Source: RGIG7332 sp045580305
GTDB taxonomy: Bacteria; Bacillota; Clostridia; Oscillospirales; JAAYXM01
Assembly: GCA_045580305.1 (NCBI GenBank)
Contig: JAZNNQ010000036.1
Location: forward strand, 1 to 64,000
Length of the DNA: 64,000 bases
Direction: 5' to 3'
Shown: one piece after another, positions 24,626-33,966 of the stretch
Numbering within the stretch: the first letter of the stretch is position 1
Layout: the number at the start of each line of letters is the position of its first letter
Program-made: the position numbers and the translations under genes
Notes under the pieces: model-generated
The model's database searches: none
What the model was told of the DNA's origin: nothing
What the model saw: the letters and a program-made list of their open reading frames with translations, nothing else

Positions 24626-25789
24626 ATGATTTATGAAACCGCGGCACAAATGGCAGAAAGATTAGGCGTTACACCAAGACGCGTTCAGCTTTGGGCAAAA
24701 GAGGGAAAACTTCCCGGTGCAATTAAACAAGGGCGTGACTGGATGATCCCCTTTGGTATGGATAAGCCGAAAAAGGGGCTGGTGATACACACAACTTGCG
24801 ATGTTTCCCTTCCCCTTCTGGCAGGCTCTATGGATCCGGGCACCATAGCCGATACGATAGCGGCAATGGAAGACGGCGATGAAAAGCTTTTATCCTTAGC
24901 TGAATACTACTATTTTACCGGCAATGCAGAAAAAGCGATTGCCGAAACCGAGCTGTTTTTTAACCATAAGGATGTTGTTACCAAGGTTTCTGCTTGCCTT
25001 ATCTACTCCTTTGCAAGCATTGCCCTTGGTCAAAGAAACCACGCTGCCATTGGCTTTGCCTGCATTGAGGAATCTCTTAAAACAGAGGTTGATTTAGAGC
25101 ATGTCACACCGCGCCAGAAAGCAATGTGCAAGCTTATCGGCGCAACGGTAGATGTGCTTGTGCACAGAAAGTCACCCGATGCGGAGCTTACCGAATATAT
25201 GAAATACCTACCCCGTGGTCTTCAGGTCTGGGCCTGCTGTATAATGGCTCATATTGCATTCCTGGACAGTGATTACAATCGTGCACTGGGCATAACCGAC
25301 ACTATCGTTTCGATAAGCACCAGAACTTATCCGGTGGTAATGACATATTTGAACATAACAAACGCTATGTGTTATATGGAGTTAAAGCAAATTGAAAAGG
25401 CAAAGCTTTACCTTAAAAAAGCCTGGGAGTTAGCGCAAAAAGACCGTATTTTCCAGCCCTTTGCCGAGCACCACAGCTTGCTTTGCGGTTTGGTTGAAAC
25501 CTGCCTTAAAAGGCCATATCCCAATGAATACAATGAAATCGCAAAGCTTGCTCAAAGCTTCACATCAAACTGGCGCAAACTATATAATGCACAAGGCAAA
25601 GGTGAAATCGCCACCAGCCTTACAACCACGGAGTTTGCAATATCAATGCTTGCATGTCGCGGCTGGTCAAATCAGGAAATCGCAGATTATATGGAGTTAT
25701 CCCTCCACACTGTAAAGCGATATATTTCTATCGTTTACCAAAAGCTTTCGATTACAAGTCGAGCTGAGCTTAAGCAGCATATGCACTAA
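24626..25789 (+). CDS. Regulator with N-terminal MerR/excisionase-like and C-terminal LuxR-type DNA-binding domains
   Basis: A 387-aa protein. The first ~50 residues (ETAAQMAERLGVTPRRVQLWAKEGKLPGAIKQGRDWMIP) are an excisionase-type winged helix. The middle ~260 residues are helical repeats resembling TPR. The last ~60 (LACRGWSNQEIADYMELSLHTVKRYISIVYQKL) are a LuxR/GerE helix-turn-helix. The two DNA-binding ends on one chain are unusual. The twin palindromes directly upstream suggest autoregulation. The flanking genes are rtcB upstream and a small Cys-rich protein with a surface protein downstream; which it controls is not evident. Confidence 0.82.
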   Translation: MIYETAAQMAERLGVTPRRVQLWAKEGKLPGAIKQGRDWMIPFGMDKPKKGLVIHTTCDVSLPLLAGSMDPGTIADTIAAMEDGDEKLLSLAEYYYFTGNAEKAIAETELFFNHKDVVTKVSACLIYSFASIALGQRNHAAIGFACIEESLKTEVDLEHVTPRQKAMCKLIGATVDVLVHRKSPDAELTEYMKYLPRGLQVWACCIMAHIAFLDSDYNRALGITDTIVSISTRTYPVVMTYLNITNAMCYMELKQIEKAKLYLKKAWELAQKDRIFQPFAEHHSLLCGLVETCLKRPYPNEYNEIAKLAQSFTSNWRKLYNAQGKGEIATSLTTTEFAISMLACRGWSNQEIADYMELSLHTVKRYISIVYQKLSITSRAELKQHMH

Positions 25790-25795
25790 ATACAT

Positions 25796-25840
25796 AAAAA
25801 ATGGCTATTCCCCAAAAAGGAATAGCCATTTTTTTCTTTT
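25796..25840 (+). terminator. Terminator of the LuxR-type regulator
   Basis: AAAAAATGGCTATTCC pairs with GGAATAGCCATTTTTT, followed by T-rich sequence. Confidence 0.9.
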
Positions 25841-25914
25841 TAAGAGGATTACGCCAAGGAATGCTTTTACTTTATGATGAATACAGTTAAACGAAACAGA
25901 AAGGAGCGTAGTAG

Positions 25915-26214
25915 GTGATAAAATATCGTAAATATATTTTTGAAGGGACTGTTCTCGATGTAGTATCCGAGTACGACAAGCATACCGACAAATACATTGA
26001 CAACATTCCCGATTTTGAAGAAAACCCGCTATTCACTCCCACAGGGAAGCCGATTGTATCTGCAATCCAGGATCGATGCATACATTATGATTCCGACGAA
26101 GACGAAACCGATTGCGGCTCCTGCAAATTCTACACACCAAATGATCCCAGGGATTTGATCGGGATTTGCAACAATCCCAAAAAGCAGAAAGAAGGTATCA
26201 ATAATGAAGTTTAA
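25915..26214 (+). CDS. Small acidic Cys-rich protein, unknown
   Basis: A 99-aa protein starting at GTG with AAAGGAG 8 bases upstream. The C-terminal half has RCIHYDSDEDETDCGSCKFY and a fourth Cys in GICNNPKK, a Cys-x13-Cys-x2-Cys-x14-Cys pattern that could bind zinc or an iron-sulfur cluster. No signal peptide is seen. Its last codons overlap the ATG of the surface-protein gene by 11 bases, so the two are translationally coupled. No family was recognised. Confidence 0.65.
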   Translation: MIKYRKYIFEGTVLDVVSEYDKHTDKYIDNIPDFEENPLFTPTGKPIVSAIQDRCIHYDSDEDETDCGSCKFYTPNDPRDLIGICNNPKKQKEGINNEV

Positions 26215-29200
26215 AAAAATCATCTCTACCATACTTACTCTTACAATGCTTATGACATTTATACCGAGTATTGGTTCCACTGCAAGTGCTGCGGACACAG
26301 GAAAAGCCATTCAACTTAAAGCCGGCGGGATTAGTGATCCGACTGCCACACAGGACAGTAGCGGAAAATATTATACGCCCGGTGACTATGTTTATTTCGG
26401 CGTAAAGGACAGCGATCCGATCATGTGGCGTGTACTGGATGCAGACAAGGCAAACGACAAAGCAACAAGCGGAATGTTCCTGTTATCCGAGTATTTGTTT
26501 TATGACGATGTCAAGTTCAAAGGCTCAACATCCAGCGACGATGGTGAGGGGCAGACAAATCCCAATGAGTGGCAATACAGCGATGCGCAAAAATGGTGCA
26601 GTACTTTTGCGACAAACAGCTTTACAGCCGCAGAGAAGATGTCTTTGCTGGGCATTGCAAAAACCGATAGTGACGAGATTTTTTACTCATTACCTTGGGG
26701 TGCAAGCAGCCTTACGGAAAATGACAAAGTATTTTTCCTGTCTGTGAGAGAACTTGCAGACTATGTAGGCAATTATGATAAAGCGCCGGGACTGATAGCA
26801 TATACTGACTCGTCGCAGTCGAACGCGGAGAATTGGTGGCTCCGTTCTCCTTGTGCAGACGGCGCACACGATGTGGGGGTGGTGTTCGCCAACGGTGCCG
26901 TGATGTATAGCAACACAGGCTATGGCTGGGCGGCTCGCCCTGCATTTAACTTAGATTTAAACGCCGTTCTTTTCACATCTGCTGCCGACAACAGCGGCAG
27001 AAACAGCGACTTTTCCGAACCTGCAGACTACGACGGGAATGAGTGGAAAGTAACTTTAAAAGATAACAATGATTTTTCAGATGGTGCATCACTTTCAGGC
27101 ACGACTGATTTGGAAGAGGGTTATGAGGAAACTGATTTAACCATTACTCATAAAGAGCTTTCAACGCTGTCAAGCGACTATACCAATGTTACCGCAGTGC
27201 TTACCGATGCAAGCGGAAAAATTCTCTATTACGGCTCAATCAATGACGATGTATCGGCGACAGAAAGCACCGTTACAATTCCGTCGGGCCTATCTGAAGG
27301 TGAATACACCCTCTCGGTCTATGGCGAAGATTGGAACGATGAAAAGTTGACCGACTACGCAACCGGTACACCATACAAGGTAAAAATCACGGTTGCGCCA
27401 CCATCCTATGAGGTTACCGTAAATGACACAGTGACAAACGGCACGGCAACGGGCGCCGGAAAATACAAGTCGGGCGAGACGGTAACCATAACCTTTACAC
27501 CCGACACGAGCTATTTCCTCTACACAGTATTTGTTGACGGTGTAGAAGATCAATCCGCATTTGGAAAGACCGAGTATACATTTACTATGCCGGAAAACGA
27601 TGTGGAAATAACACCGGATTTTGTCGCGGGAAAACCGATTTATTTTGACAATTCTACCTCCGGCTGGTCACACATATATGCTAATCATTTAGACGGCGCG
27701 CATAGCATTTACGGCAATAGTGTGGATCTTGGCTCTGAAATATATGGTTTTTCAATCTCACCAAGTGCCGACACGGTGCGCTTTACAAACTACAAACCGG
27801 GTATGCCCTTAAGTGAAATTCCCGAGGGATATTTTGTTTCCGAGGAAATTGAACACGAGGCGGGCGAAACCTACACCTATGTCGGCTATGATATTGATGT
27901 TGATAGCGGAATTGACCACGGCACTGTTGAAGTAAAAACCGATAACTTTACAATCAGTAAAGCGTCCTTCGGTCAACAGGTAACCCTGCACATTAAACTG
28001 GATACGGGATACAGCTTTAAATCCCTTACCGTAGACAGCAGTAATGTTACCAATCAGGTATCAGATGGAAAATACACCTTCTCAATGCCGAGAAAGGATA
28101 TTGCCGTTGATGCAGAGTTCATTATTCCCAGAGGCATTACTCTGGTTGCAAATAACGGAACAGATCAGAAGGTAACATATGATGTTGCAGAAGGAAGCAA
28201 GTATACACTTACCGACGATGCTTTCACTTACGGCAAGTATGAAATAATGAGTTGGAACACAGAGGCTGACGGTAGCGGGATTCCCTATTACAACGACGAG
28301 GAATTTACCATATACGATGATCTGGTTCTCTATGCTCAGTGGGTGCTTCCGCTCAATAAACTCGCTGCTTTCAGTGATGGCGACCTTGAGTGGTCCGGAA
28401 ACAGCGCATCGCCCTATAGCCTTAAAATTAAAAACGGCGGAACGATCAACGGCAGCATTATGTTACCGGCTAAAACCAATGATGATAAGACGACTATCAC
28501 GGTAGATGGCGATAGCGAGATAAAGGGCTCTGTGTATATTGAAAAGGAAGTAGATAATTACAGAGGCAACATTACAATTGACGGGAACGGCACTCTAAAA
28601 GTATATAATATCAAGGCAAGCGGTTCGGGTGATACTCTTACCGTAAAGGCTGATACAACCATTATTTCCGATTACTTCTTCCTCGGTGCAAGCGGCGGTG
28701 TGGACAGTAAAATCGTTGTTAATAATGCGACTTTAACGATAAACGATTTAACACTTCTCCAATATATCACTCTGGAGGGAAATGCGAAACTTAATGTTAA
28801 CGGAAAGGCATCCTTCCATAGTGCGCCCGAAATCAATTTGAGTGATAAGTCCGAAATTTATCTTGCAGGCAACGGAATCGATTGCACTTTATATAAGGAA
28901 GGTACAAGCGATAACACATCATTTGATGCGCTGCAGACAGGTGGATATTTGCCCAACGGTTACAATTTCAAAGAGTACAACTACGGCTATTACCTGTATG
29001 ATAACACCAATAATCTGGTGACCGGTGCAGTAACCATCAAGAAGCCCGGCACCGGCGGAAACGGCGGCGGTGGCGGTGGCATTAGCGGCACAACAAGCTA
29101 CACCGTAAAGTTTAACACAAACGGCGGAAGTCAAGTCGCAAATCAGTCAGTTGACAGAAACGACAAGGTTGAAATGCCCGATTCCCCCACAAAGGACGGA

Positions 29201-29899
29201 TATATTTTTGACGGCTGGTACACAAATGATGCGCTTACAACTGCTTATAATTTTGAGTCACCGGTAGTAAAGGGCTTTACTCTTTATGCGAAGTGGAAAG
29301 AAGATTCAAGCAGTTCCGCAAATAACCATAAGGATTGTCCGTCACTTGCCTTCAGAGACCTTGATATTACAAGCTGGTATCACTATGACACCGACTTCGT
29401 AATTGAAAACGATATTTTCAAAGGTGTGGGAACAAATACATTCGCACCCAACGGCAATATCACAAGAGGGATGATGATTACCGTACTTTATCGTGCAGAG
29501 AATGAACCGGAAGTTGACAAGGATTTTACTTTCACTGATGTTGATAAAGATGCATACTACGCAAAAGCGGTTGCATGGGGTCAGAAGAACGGAATTATAA
29601 AGGGATATTCCGAAACAAAGTACGCGCCCGAGCAGGATATAACCCGTGAGCAAATAGCGGCTATTATGCACCGTTATGCACAGTATAAGGGCTATAATGT
29701 ATCGGTTGGCGAAAATACAAATATCCTCTCTTATGACGATTTCGAGAACATTTCCGAGTATGCAATACCCGCTATGCAGTGGGCGGTTGGAAGCGGAATG
29801 ATCAAGGGCAGAACCGCAAGCACCCTTAATCCGAAAGATAATGCAATACGCGTGGAAATTGCGGCTATGCTACACAGATTTATTAGAGGAAATCAATAA
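26204..29899 (+). CDS. SLH-anchored surface protein with DUF6273 and InlB-type repeat domains
   Basis: A 1231-aa exported protein. Residues 1-29 are a signal peptide (KKIISTILTLTMLMTFIPSIGSTASAAD). A DUF6273 domain, with a lectin-like WWLRSPCADGAHDVGVV...GYGWAARPAFNL core, occupies about 40-250. Several beta-rich repeats follow, one a clear Listeria-Bacteroides/InlB B repeat near residues 965-1030 (VKFNTNGGSQVANQ...FDGWYTND). A Gly-rich linker precedes that repeat. Three SLH motifs at the C-terminus (FRDLDITSWYHYDTDFV, FTDVDKDAYYAKAVAWG, ISEYAIPAMQWAVGSG) tether it to cell-wall polymer. It is probably an adhesin or binding protein; the ligand is unknown. Confidence 0.88.
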   Translation: MKFKKIISTILTLTMLMTFIPSIGSTASAADTGKAIQLKAGGISDPTATQDSSGKYYTPGDYVYFGVKDSDPIMWRVLDADKANDKATSGMFLLSEYLFYDDVKFKGSTSSDDGEGQTNPNEWQYSDAQKWCSTFATNSFTAAEKMSLLGIAKTDSDEIFYSLPWGASSLTENDKVFFLSVRELADYVGNYDKAPGLIAYTDSSQSNAENWWLRSPCADGAHDVGVVFANGAVMYSNTGYGWAARPAFNLDLNAVLFTSAADNSGRNSDFSEPADYDGNEWKVTLKDNNDFSDGASLSGTTDLEEGYEETDLTITHKELSTLSSDYTNVTAVLTDASGKILYYGSINDDVSATESTVTIPSGLSEGEYTLSVYGEDWNDEKLTDYATGTPYKVKITVAPPSYEVTVNDTVTNGTATGAGKYKSGETVTITFTPDTSYFLYTVFVDGVEDQSAFGKTEYTFTMPENDVEITPDFVAGKPIYFDNSTSGWSHIYANHLDGAHSIYGNSVDLGSEIYGFSISPSADTVRFTNYKPGMPLSEIPEGYFVSEEIEHEAGETYTYVGYDIDVDSGIDHGTVEVKTDNFTISKASFGQQVTLHIKLDTGYSFKSLTVDSSNVTNQVSDGKYTFSMPRKDIAVDAEFIIPRGITLVANNGTDQKVTYDVAEGSKYTLTDDAFTYGKYEIMSWNTEADGSGIPYYNDEEFTIYDDLVLYAQWVLPLNKLAAFSDGDLEWSGNSASPYSLKIKNGGTINGSIMLPAKTNDDKTTITVDGDSEIKGSVYIEKEVDNYRGNITIDGNGTLKVYNIKASGSGDTLTVKADTTIISDYFFLGASGGVDSKIVVNNATLTINDLTLLQYITLEGNAKLNVNGKASFHSAPEINLSDKSEIYLAGNGIDCTLYKEGTSDNTSFDALQTGGYLPNGYNFKEYNYGYYLYDNTNNLVTGAVTIKKPGTGGNGGGGGGISGTTSYTVKFNTNGGSQVANQSVDRNDKVEMPDSPTKDGYIFDGWYTNDALTTAYNFESPVVKGFTLYAKWKEDSSSSANNHKDCPSLAFRDLDITSWYHYDTDFVIENDIFKGVGTNTFAPNGNITRGMMITVLYRAENEPEVDKDFTFTDVDKDAYYAKAVAWGQKNGIIKGYSETKYAPEQDITREQIAAIMHRYAQYKGYNVSVGENTNILSYDDFENISEYAIPAMQWAVGSGMIKGRTASTLNPKDNAIRVEIAAMLHRFIRGNQ

Positions 29900-29941
29900 A
29901 AATCTAAAACATTAAGAACATCCCCCTAATGCTGAAAGGCT

Positions 29942-29980
29942 AAGCGGCGCAGAGCCACCTGCCCCTGCTCCGCTTTATTT
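29942..29980 (+). terminator. Terminator after the surface-protein gene
   Basis: AAGCGG-C-GCAG pairs with CTGC-T-CCGCTT, followed by TATTT. The T tail is short. Confidence 0.6.
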
Positions 29981-29989
29981 AACCTATAT

Positions 29990-31516
29990 TTATTTTCCGT
30001 AGGCATTCGCTTCCTCAATGGCTTTGGTAATCATTTCTTCAACGCCATTGTTTTGTTCAAGATATTTTTCAAATAGCTTCTCTGCAAGTTCTGGGGTGAT
30101 TTCAACCTCGGTGCTTTCTTCTTCACTTGCATTTTTTACCGCTTCGGTCAGCTTTTTATTCAAGCTGTTTAAATTCTTAAGCATATCATTTGCTTCCCGA
30201 TATAATATAACTTGATTTTTATTAATATCTTCAAGTTTACGATAAAATGTTGCGGCAACATCGCTGCGGCGCTCTGATTCGTAAAGGTTGTACGCTCCAT
30301 CAGGGCCTTCAAGTCCATAGCAACGCTCCGAACTAAAATATTCGTAAAATGAAGAAAGAGCAAAAACATCCCGATAGTTAGGATATATTATATTGATGCT
30401 GAACAGTCGGTTTTCCGCTTCCCACAGACTCTTAAGCAACTTAACATATTCATTTCTTTCACTTTTTAAAATTGCCTCAACCGCTGTTTCGTCGTCATTA
30501 TCTCCGGACGGATTATTAACTTCTTCAATTTTCTTGTTGATTTCTTCGATTTTTCTATCCAATTCTTCTTTTCCGCGTGCTTTAGCTTCCGCAACCTCTT
30601 GATCGAAAACTTTCTTCGCCTGTTTAGCTGTGGCGTTATACTCGTTCATTTCTTTTTCATACTGAGCACGCATAACCGCATTTTGTTTTTTTGCTTCTTC
30701 AGCCTTTTTTATGTCCTGTTCGTATTTTTCCATTGCCTGATTGTACTCATTTTCAAGGCGCTCATTTTCTGCCAGAACCTTAGTCTTATTGAAAAATCTC
30801 GGCTGTTTCATAACCGGTTTTATAGGTTTAACCGGATCCGCTTCAGAATAGTATTCAGGCACACTCGGCGCAGTAATTTTATTGCTTTTTACATTTTTGC
30901 TCCAATCGGTTTCTTTGAATTCCTTTTTAAGTTGAGAAATTTCCCCAAGCAACTCTCGCTCCTTTTGCTTTGCTTGCCCTTTTGCATCATTGGAATTCTG
31001 GCTTTTTTTATGCACTTTTTCTCGCGTTACATCTACATTTTTCTCATTTAAGAAAACTATATGTTCCTCTAAAAGCTGAGCCCATATTTCTAAATCTATC
31101 AATTGCTTTATGTATGCTTTAAGAAGCCCCGTGTCTTTTTTAACATTTTGAGCAATATCGTTATCTGTAGACATATCCGGGTACTTCTTGGACTTGCTTT
31201 TCATTTTTTCTATTTCTTGTCTATACTTTTCACCTTCAATTTGCGCTATCTTCTCGTACAGTTTTGTTTTCAGCGCGGCTGTACTCGTTTTCTTATCTAC
31301 ATCCCAAACGGCATAATCTTCTCGCGTCATAATTTTCTTCCCGCATATGTGACATTTGGAATTTTCAAGGCGAGCGGTTTGCGCCAATTCTGTCCATGTT
31401 GGGCTGATTGACCAGATTTTCCATGAGGTTATCTGTCCACAGTTAGGACACATGTGTAGCAATTTAATGTCTATCTCTCCGCCATACAGATATGCATTAT
31501 AAGTTTTTATTCTCAT
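29990..31516 (-). CDS. Zinc-ribbon coiled-coil protein, unknown function
   Basis: A 508-aa protein. Near the N-terminus CPNCG and CHICG, ~32 residues apart, form a zinc ribbon. The centre (about residues 85-350) is highly charged heptad-rich coiled coil, with a Pro-rich insert (PVKPIKPVMKQPRF). The C-terminus is helical and acidic. I use ATG 31516, as AAGGGTG lies upstream; a GTG three codons earlier overlaps it. It is the third gene of the unit with the SbcD/SbcC-like pair (62-base gap), so it may be an accessory subunit of that nuclease complex. No family was recognised. Confidence 0.7.
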   Translation of the reverse strand: MRIKTYNAYLYGGEIDIKLLHMCPNCGQITSWKIWSISPTWTELAQTARLENSKCHICGKKIMTREDYAVWDVDKKTSTAALKTKLYEKIAQIEGEKYRQEIEKMKSKSKKYPDMSTDNDIAQNVKKDTGLLKAYIKQLIDLEIWAQLLEEHIVFLNEKNVDVTREKVHKKSQNSNDAKGQAKQKERELLGEISQLKKEFKETDWSKNVKSNKITAPSVPEYYSEADPVKPIKPVMKQPRFFNKTKVLAENERLENEYNQAMEKYEQDIKKAEEAKKQNAVMRAQYEKEMNEYNATAKQAKKVFDQEVAEAKARGKEELDRKIEEINKKIEEVNNPSGDNDDETAVEAILKSERNEYVKLLKSLWEAENRLFSINIIYPNYRDVFALSSFYEYFSSERCYGLEGPDGAYNLYESERRSDVAATFYRKLEDINKNQVILYREANDMLKNLNSLNKKLTEAVKNASEEESTEVEITPELAEKLFEKYLEQNNGVEEMITKAIEEANAYGK

Positions 31517-31577
31517 TGTTATCACCCTTCTGTTTGCTTTTTATCGGTCCTGTCGATTGCCGCTGCTTAAAATCGCC

Positions 31578-33965
31578 TTAGTCCGCACACCTAAAACTTA
31601 TACTGTTGCCACCGAGAGTTGCAAGATACTCCTCTTTACAAGTGAGGAATATTACCTGATGGCGGGTTGCACAATCACGGAGCAGCTCGCACGCCTGGGC
31701 GGTACGCTCCGCATCCATATCGGTAAAGGGATCGTCAAAAACAATAACTCCGCCTCCCTCCGGGAACAAGTGATCCAGCACCGCAAGTCGGAACGCGAGG
31801 GATACCGTATCCTTTGTACCCTCGGATAGTTTGCCGTAATCCACCGGGCGCTTGTCACTGTAGATATTCATATTCAGCTTGTCCGCCTCCGGGAATTCCG
31901 AGGAAACCTTGCCGCATGAAATCACACTTAAGTAATTTTTAAATCCATCAACAATGTCCTGCATAGGATTGTCACTGACATTTTCCTTTTGCTTTTTAAA
32001 GACCTCCGCAATATGCAGCCAATGGGAGAGTAATGATTTTTGCTCATTGAAAATCTGTTCTGCCCGCTGTACGCTCTCTTCAGGGTCTACAGATATATTT
32101 TCTCTGTATCCTTCCAGCTTACTTACAGCAGCCGTTTTTGAGGTGAGCGCTGTCTCACGATATGAGCGAGCAAGTTTCAACGCTTCTTGCAGGCTATTGA
32201 GGTGTGCATCCGGGTCGGATATTTTCAGGAATTCCGCAGGAATGTCTTGCTCCGATGAAATTGACTCTTTTGCCTTTTTGAGCTCCTCTTCCAGGTCAAA
32301 TGCCTTGGCCTTTAGGTCGGTAACACTTCCGTGCTCGCGTATGTATCCTTCCATTATGGTTTCCTTAGCAGTTATAAACCTTGAAACATCGCCACTTCCG
32401 CAAAGAACAATAATATCCCTGTCTACTTCTTCTTTGCCGCGAACAGCACCGGCAATCGCCTTCGCCGCGGTCTCAACCTCTTCAAAAGTGCTTGCACCAA
32501 GTATCATTTTCAAGCGGTTATTTGCAACATCCGCCTTTGCCTTTGCATCGGTAATTTTTCTTGCAAGATCTTCAAGTTCGTCTACAGAATCAACACCGTA
32601 CTTGCCAAAAATCGCGGATATTATCTGCTTCTGTTCTGCTATCTGTGCCTCAATAGCATCAGCATCCACATTGGCCGGTAACAACTGCATCTCCATAACT
32701 CCGGGCACGGCGATTTTAACCGCCTCTGTAATAGCTGCCGCTCCATTTGAAATGTCAACGCTCTCTCCCGTACGAAGGGATGTGATCTCAAGCGTATTTC
32801 CGTCAAAAAGCTTTATCGCAGCACTCAAATTCATACCGCAAAGTTTATTTTCAAGGGATGTAACATCGCGCTGTGCAACACGCACTTTCATAATTTCGCT
32901 GTCATCTGGGCAAAGCTTTTTGTCCACGCCCGTCTCCAGCTCTTTCAATTCATCGGCGATCGCCTTTGCAGCTTCATATTTGTCGATAATCTCGCGATTG
33001 AGTTTTTCGTTCTGCAGACACTTTGCCTTTTCGAGTTTTTCAGCAAGTACCGGCCAATCCACAAGTACTTCTGCAATTTTCAGTTGCTCATTCTTTAATC
33101 TTTCAACCGTTTTTCTGCGCTCGCTCTGTACCGCAAGACGGCCTGCGAATGCATTGAATTTTGCGTATTCATCCTCAGCGGTTTTCGTAGCGTTGTCCTT
33201 TTTGTTATACTCCTCCGATGCGCGGGAAGCCTCAGCCTCCAGTCGAGATATCTCATCCAGCACGGACTTCGCATCTTCCAAAGCGTAGTAAGCCTTCAAA
33301 ATCTCACCAAGACCATTTGCCCAACGGCCGGTCTTTCTCATCGGCATATCCCGCTCAAAATCCCAATGCTTGCCTGCGATCTCGTCAATTTTTGCATTGA
33401 TCGCCTGTTCAATTGCGTCAATGGACACGCCATCACTTTCAGCAAATGCCTTTGACACCGCATCGGCTATTTCTTGCTTGGCATCACTTTTCTTGGATGC
33501 ATCCAATATCGTCTGCAGTGCCATATCGCTGTTTTTCTGTGACGAAAAAAGCATCTCCGAATAAACGCCCTCGCCGTACAGCAGGGTTTCCTTTAAAATG
33601 CCGTCAATTGTCGCTTGATTGCGAATCTTCATACCATCGGGTGTAGAAAGAATGCATCCGGAATCCGCACCCCACACTTTGGAAAGAGTATATACACCGC
33701 TTTCTGTTTCAAAAGAGACCTTACCATCGACAGAATCTCCCGCTATGCTCCCTTTACGGGCGCTCGGGAAATACAAATCAATGAAGTCCTTGTCGCTTCT
33801 TCCGTCCAGACGAGCGCTCTGAAAAAGTGTTCTGGATAGAAGATTAACCAATGTGCTTTTTCCGCTTTCATTTTTACCGTAAATTACATTGATACCGTCC
33901 TCGAAGGAAACGCTCTGTTCACGAACGCCGGCAAATTGTTCGCAGGATATGTTTCTAATTTTCAT
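31578..33965 (-). CDS. SbcC/YhaN-like SMC-type ATPase
   Basis: A 795-aa ATPase of the Rad50/SbcC superfamily. Walker A is GKNESGKST at residues 30-38 after FEDGINVIYG. Long coiled coils fill the middle. The signature LSEGTKD and Walker B VIVFDDPFTDMD lie near the C-terminus, with ends closing to MKIRNISCEQF-type folds. It partners the metallophosphatase encoded just upstream (one base between stop and start). Such pairs process DNA ends; YhaN/YhaO of Bacillus is the nearest known type. It is shorter than classical SbcC. Confidence 0.88.
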   Translation of the reverse strand: MKIRNISCEQFAGVREQSVSFEDGINVIYGKNESGKSTLVNLLSRTLFQSARLDGRSDKDFIDLYFPSARKGSIAGDSVDGKVSFETESGVYTLSKVWGADSGCILSTPDGMKIRNQATIDGILKETLLYGEGVYSEMLFSSQKNSDMALQTILDASKKSDAKQEIADAVSKAFAESDGVSIDAIEQAINAKIDEIAGKHWDFERDMPMRKTGRWANGLGEILKAYYALEDAKSVLDEISRLEAEASRASEEYNKKDNATKTAEDEYAKFNAFAGRLAVQSERRKTVERLKNEQLKIAEVLVDWPVLAEKLEKAKCLQNEKLNREIIDKYEAAKAIADELKELETGVDKKLCPDDSEIMKVRVAQRDVTSLENKLCGMNLSAAIKLFDGNTLEITSLRTGESVDISNGAAAITEAVKIAVPGVMEMQLLPANVDADAIEAQIAEQKQIISAIFGKYGVDSVDELEDLARKITDAKAKADVANNRLKMILGASTFEEVETAAKAIAGAVRGKEEVDRDIIVLCGSGDVSRFITAKETIMEGYIREHGSVTDLKAKAFDLEEELKKAKESISSEQDIPAEFLKISDPDAHLNSLQEALKLARSYRETALTSKTAAVSKLEGYRENISVDPEESVQRAEQIFNEQKSLLSHWLHIAEVFKKQKENVSDNPMQDIVDGFKNYLSVISCGKVSSEFPEADKLNMNIYSDKRPVDYGKLSEGTKDTVSLAFRLAVLDHLFPEGGGVIVFDDPFTDMDAERTAQACELLRDCATRHQVIFLTCKEEYLATLGGNSISFRCAD

Positions 33966-33966
33966 T

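Noticed and set aside
26820..26950. Diversity-generating retroelement variable region in the DUF6273 domain
   Set aside because: The lectin-like WWLRSP core resembles such targets, but no reverse transcriptase or template repeat is in the window and no A-biased substitution can be judged from one copy.
31954..33288. Long open frame (444 codons) on the plus strand
   Set aside because: It is exactly opposite the SbcC-like gene. Its Ser/Ala-rich composition is a mirror of coiled-coil codons, and there is no ribosome site or motif.
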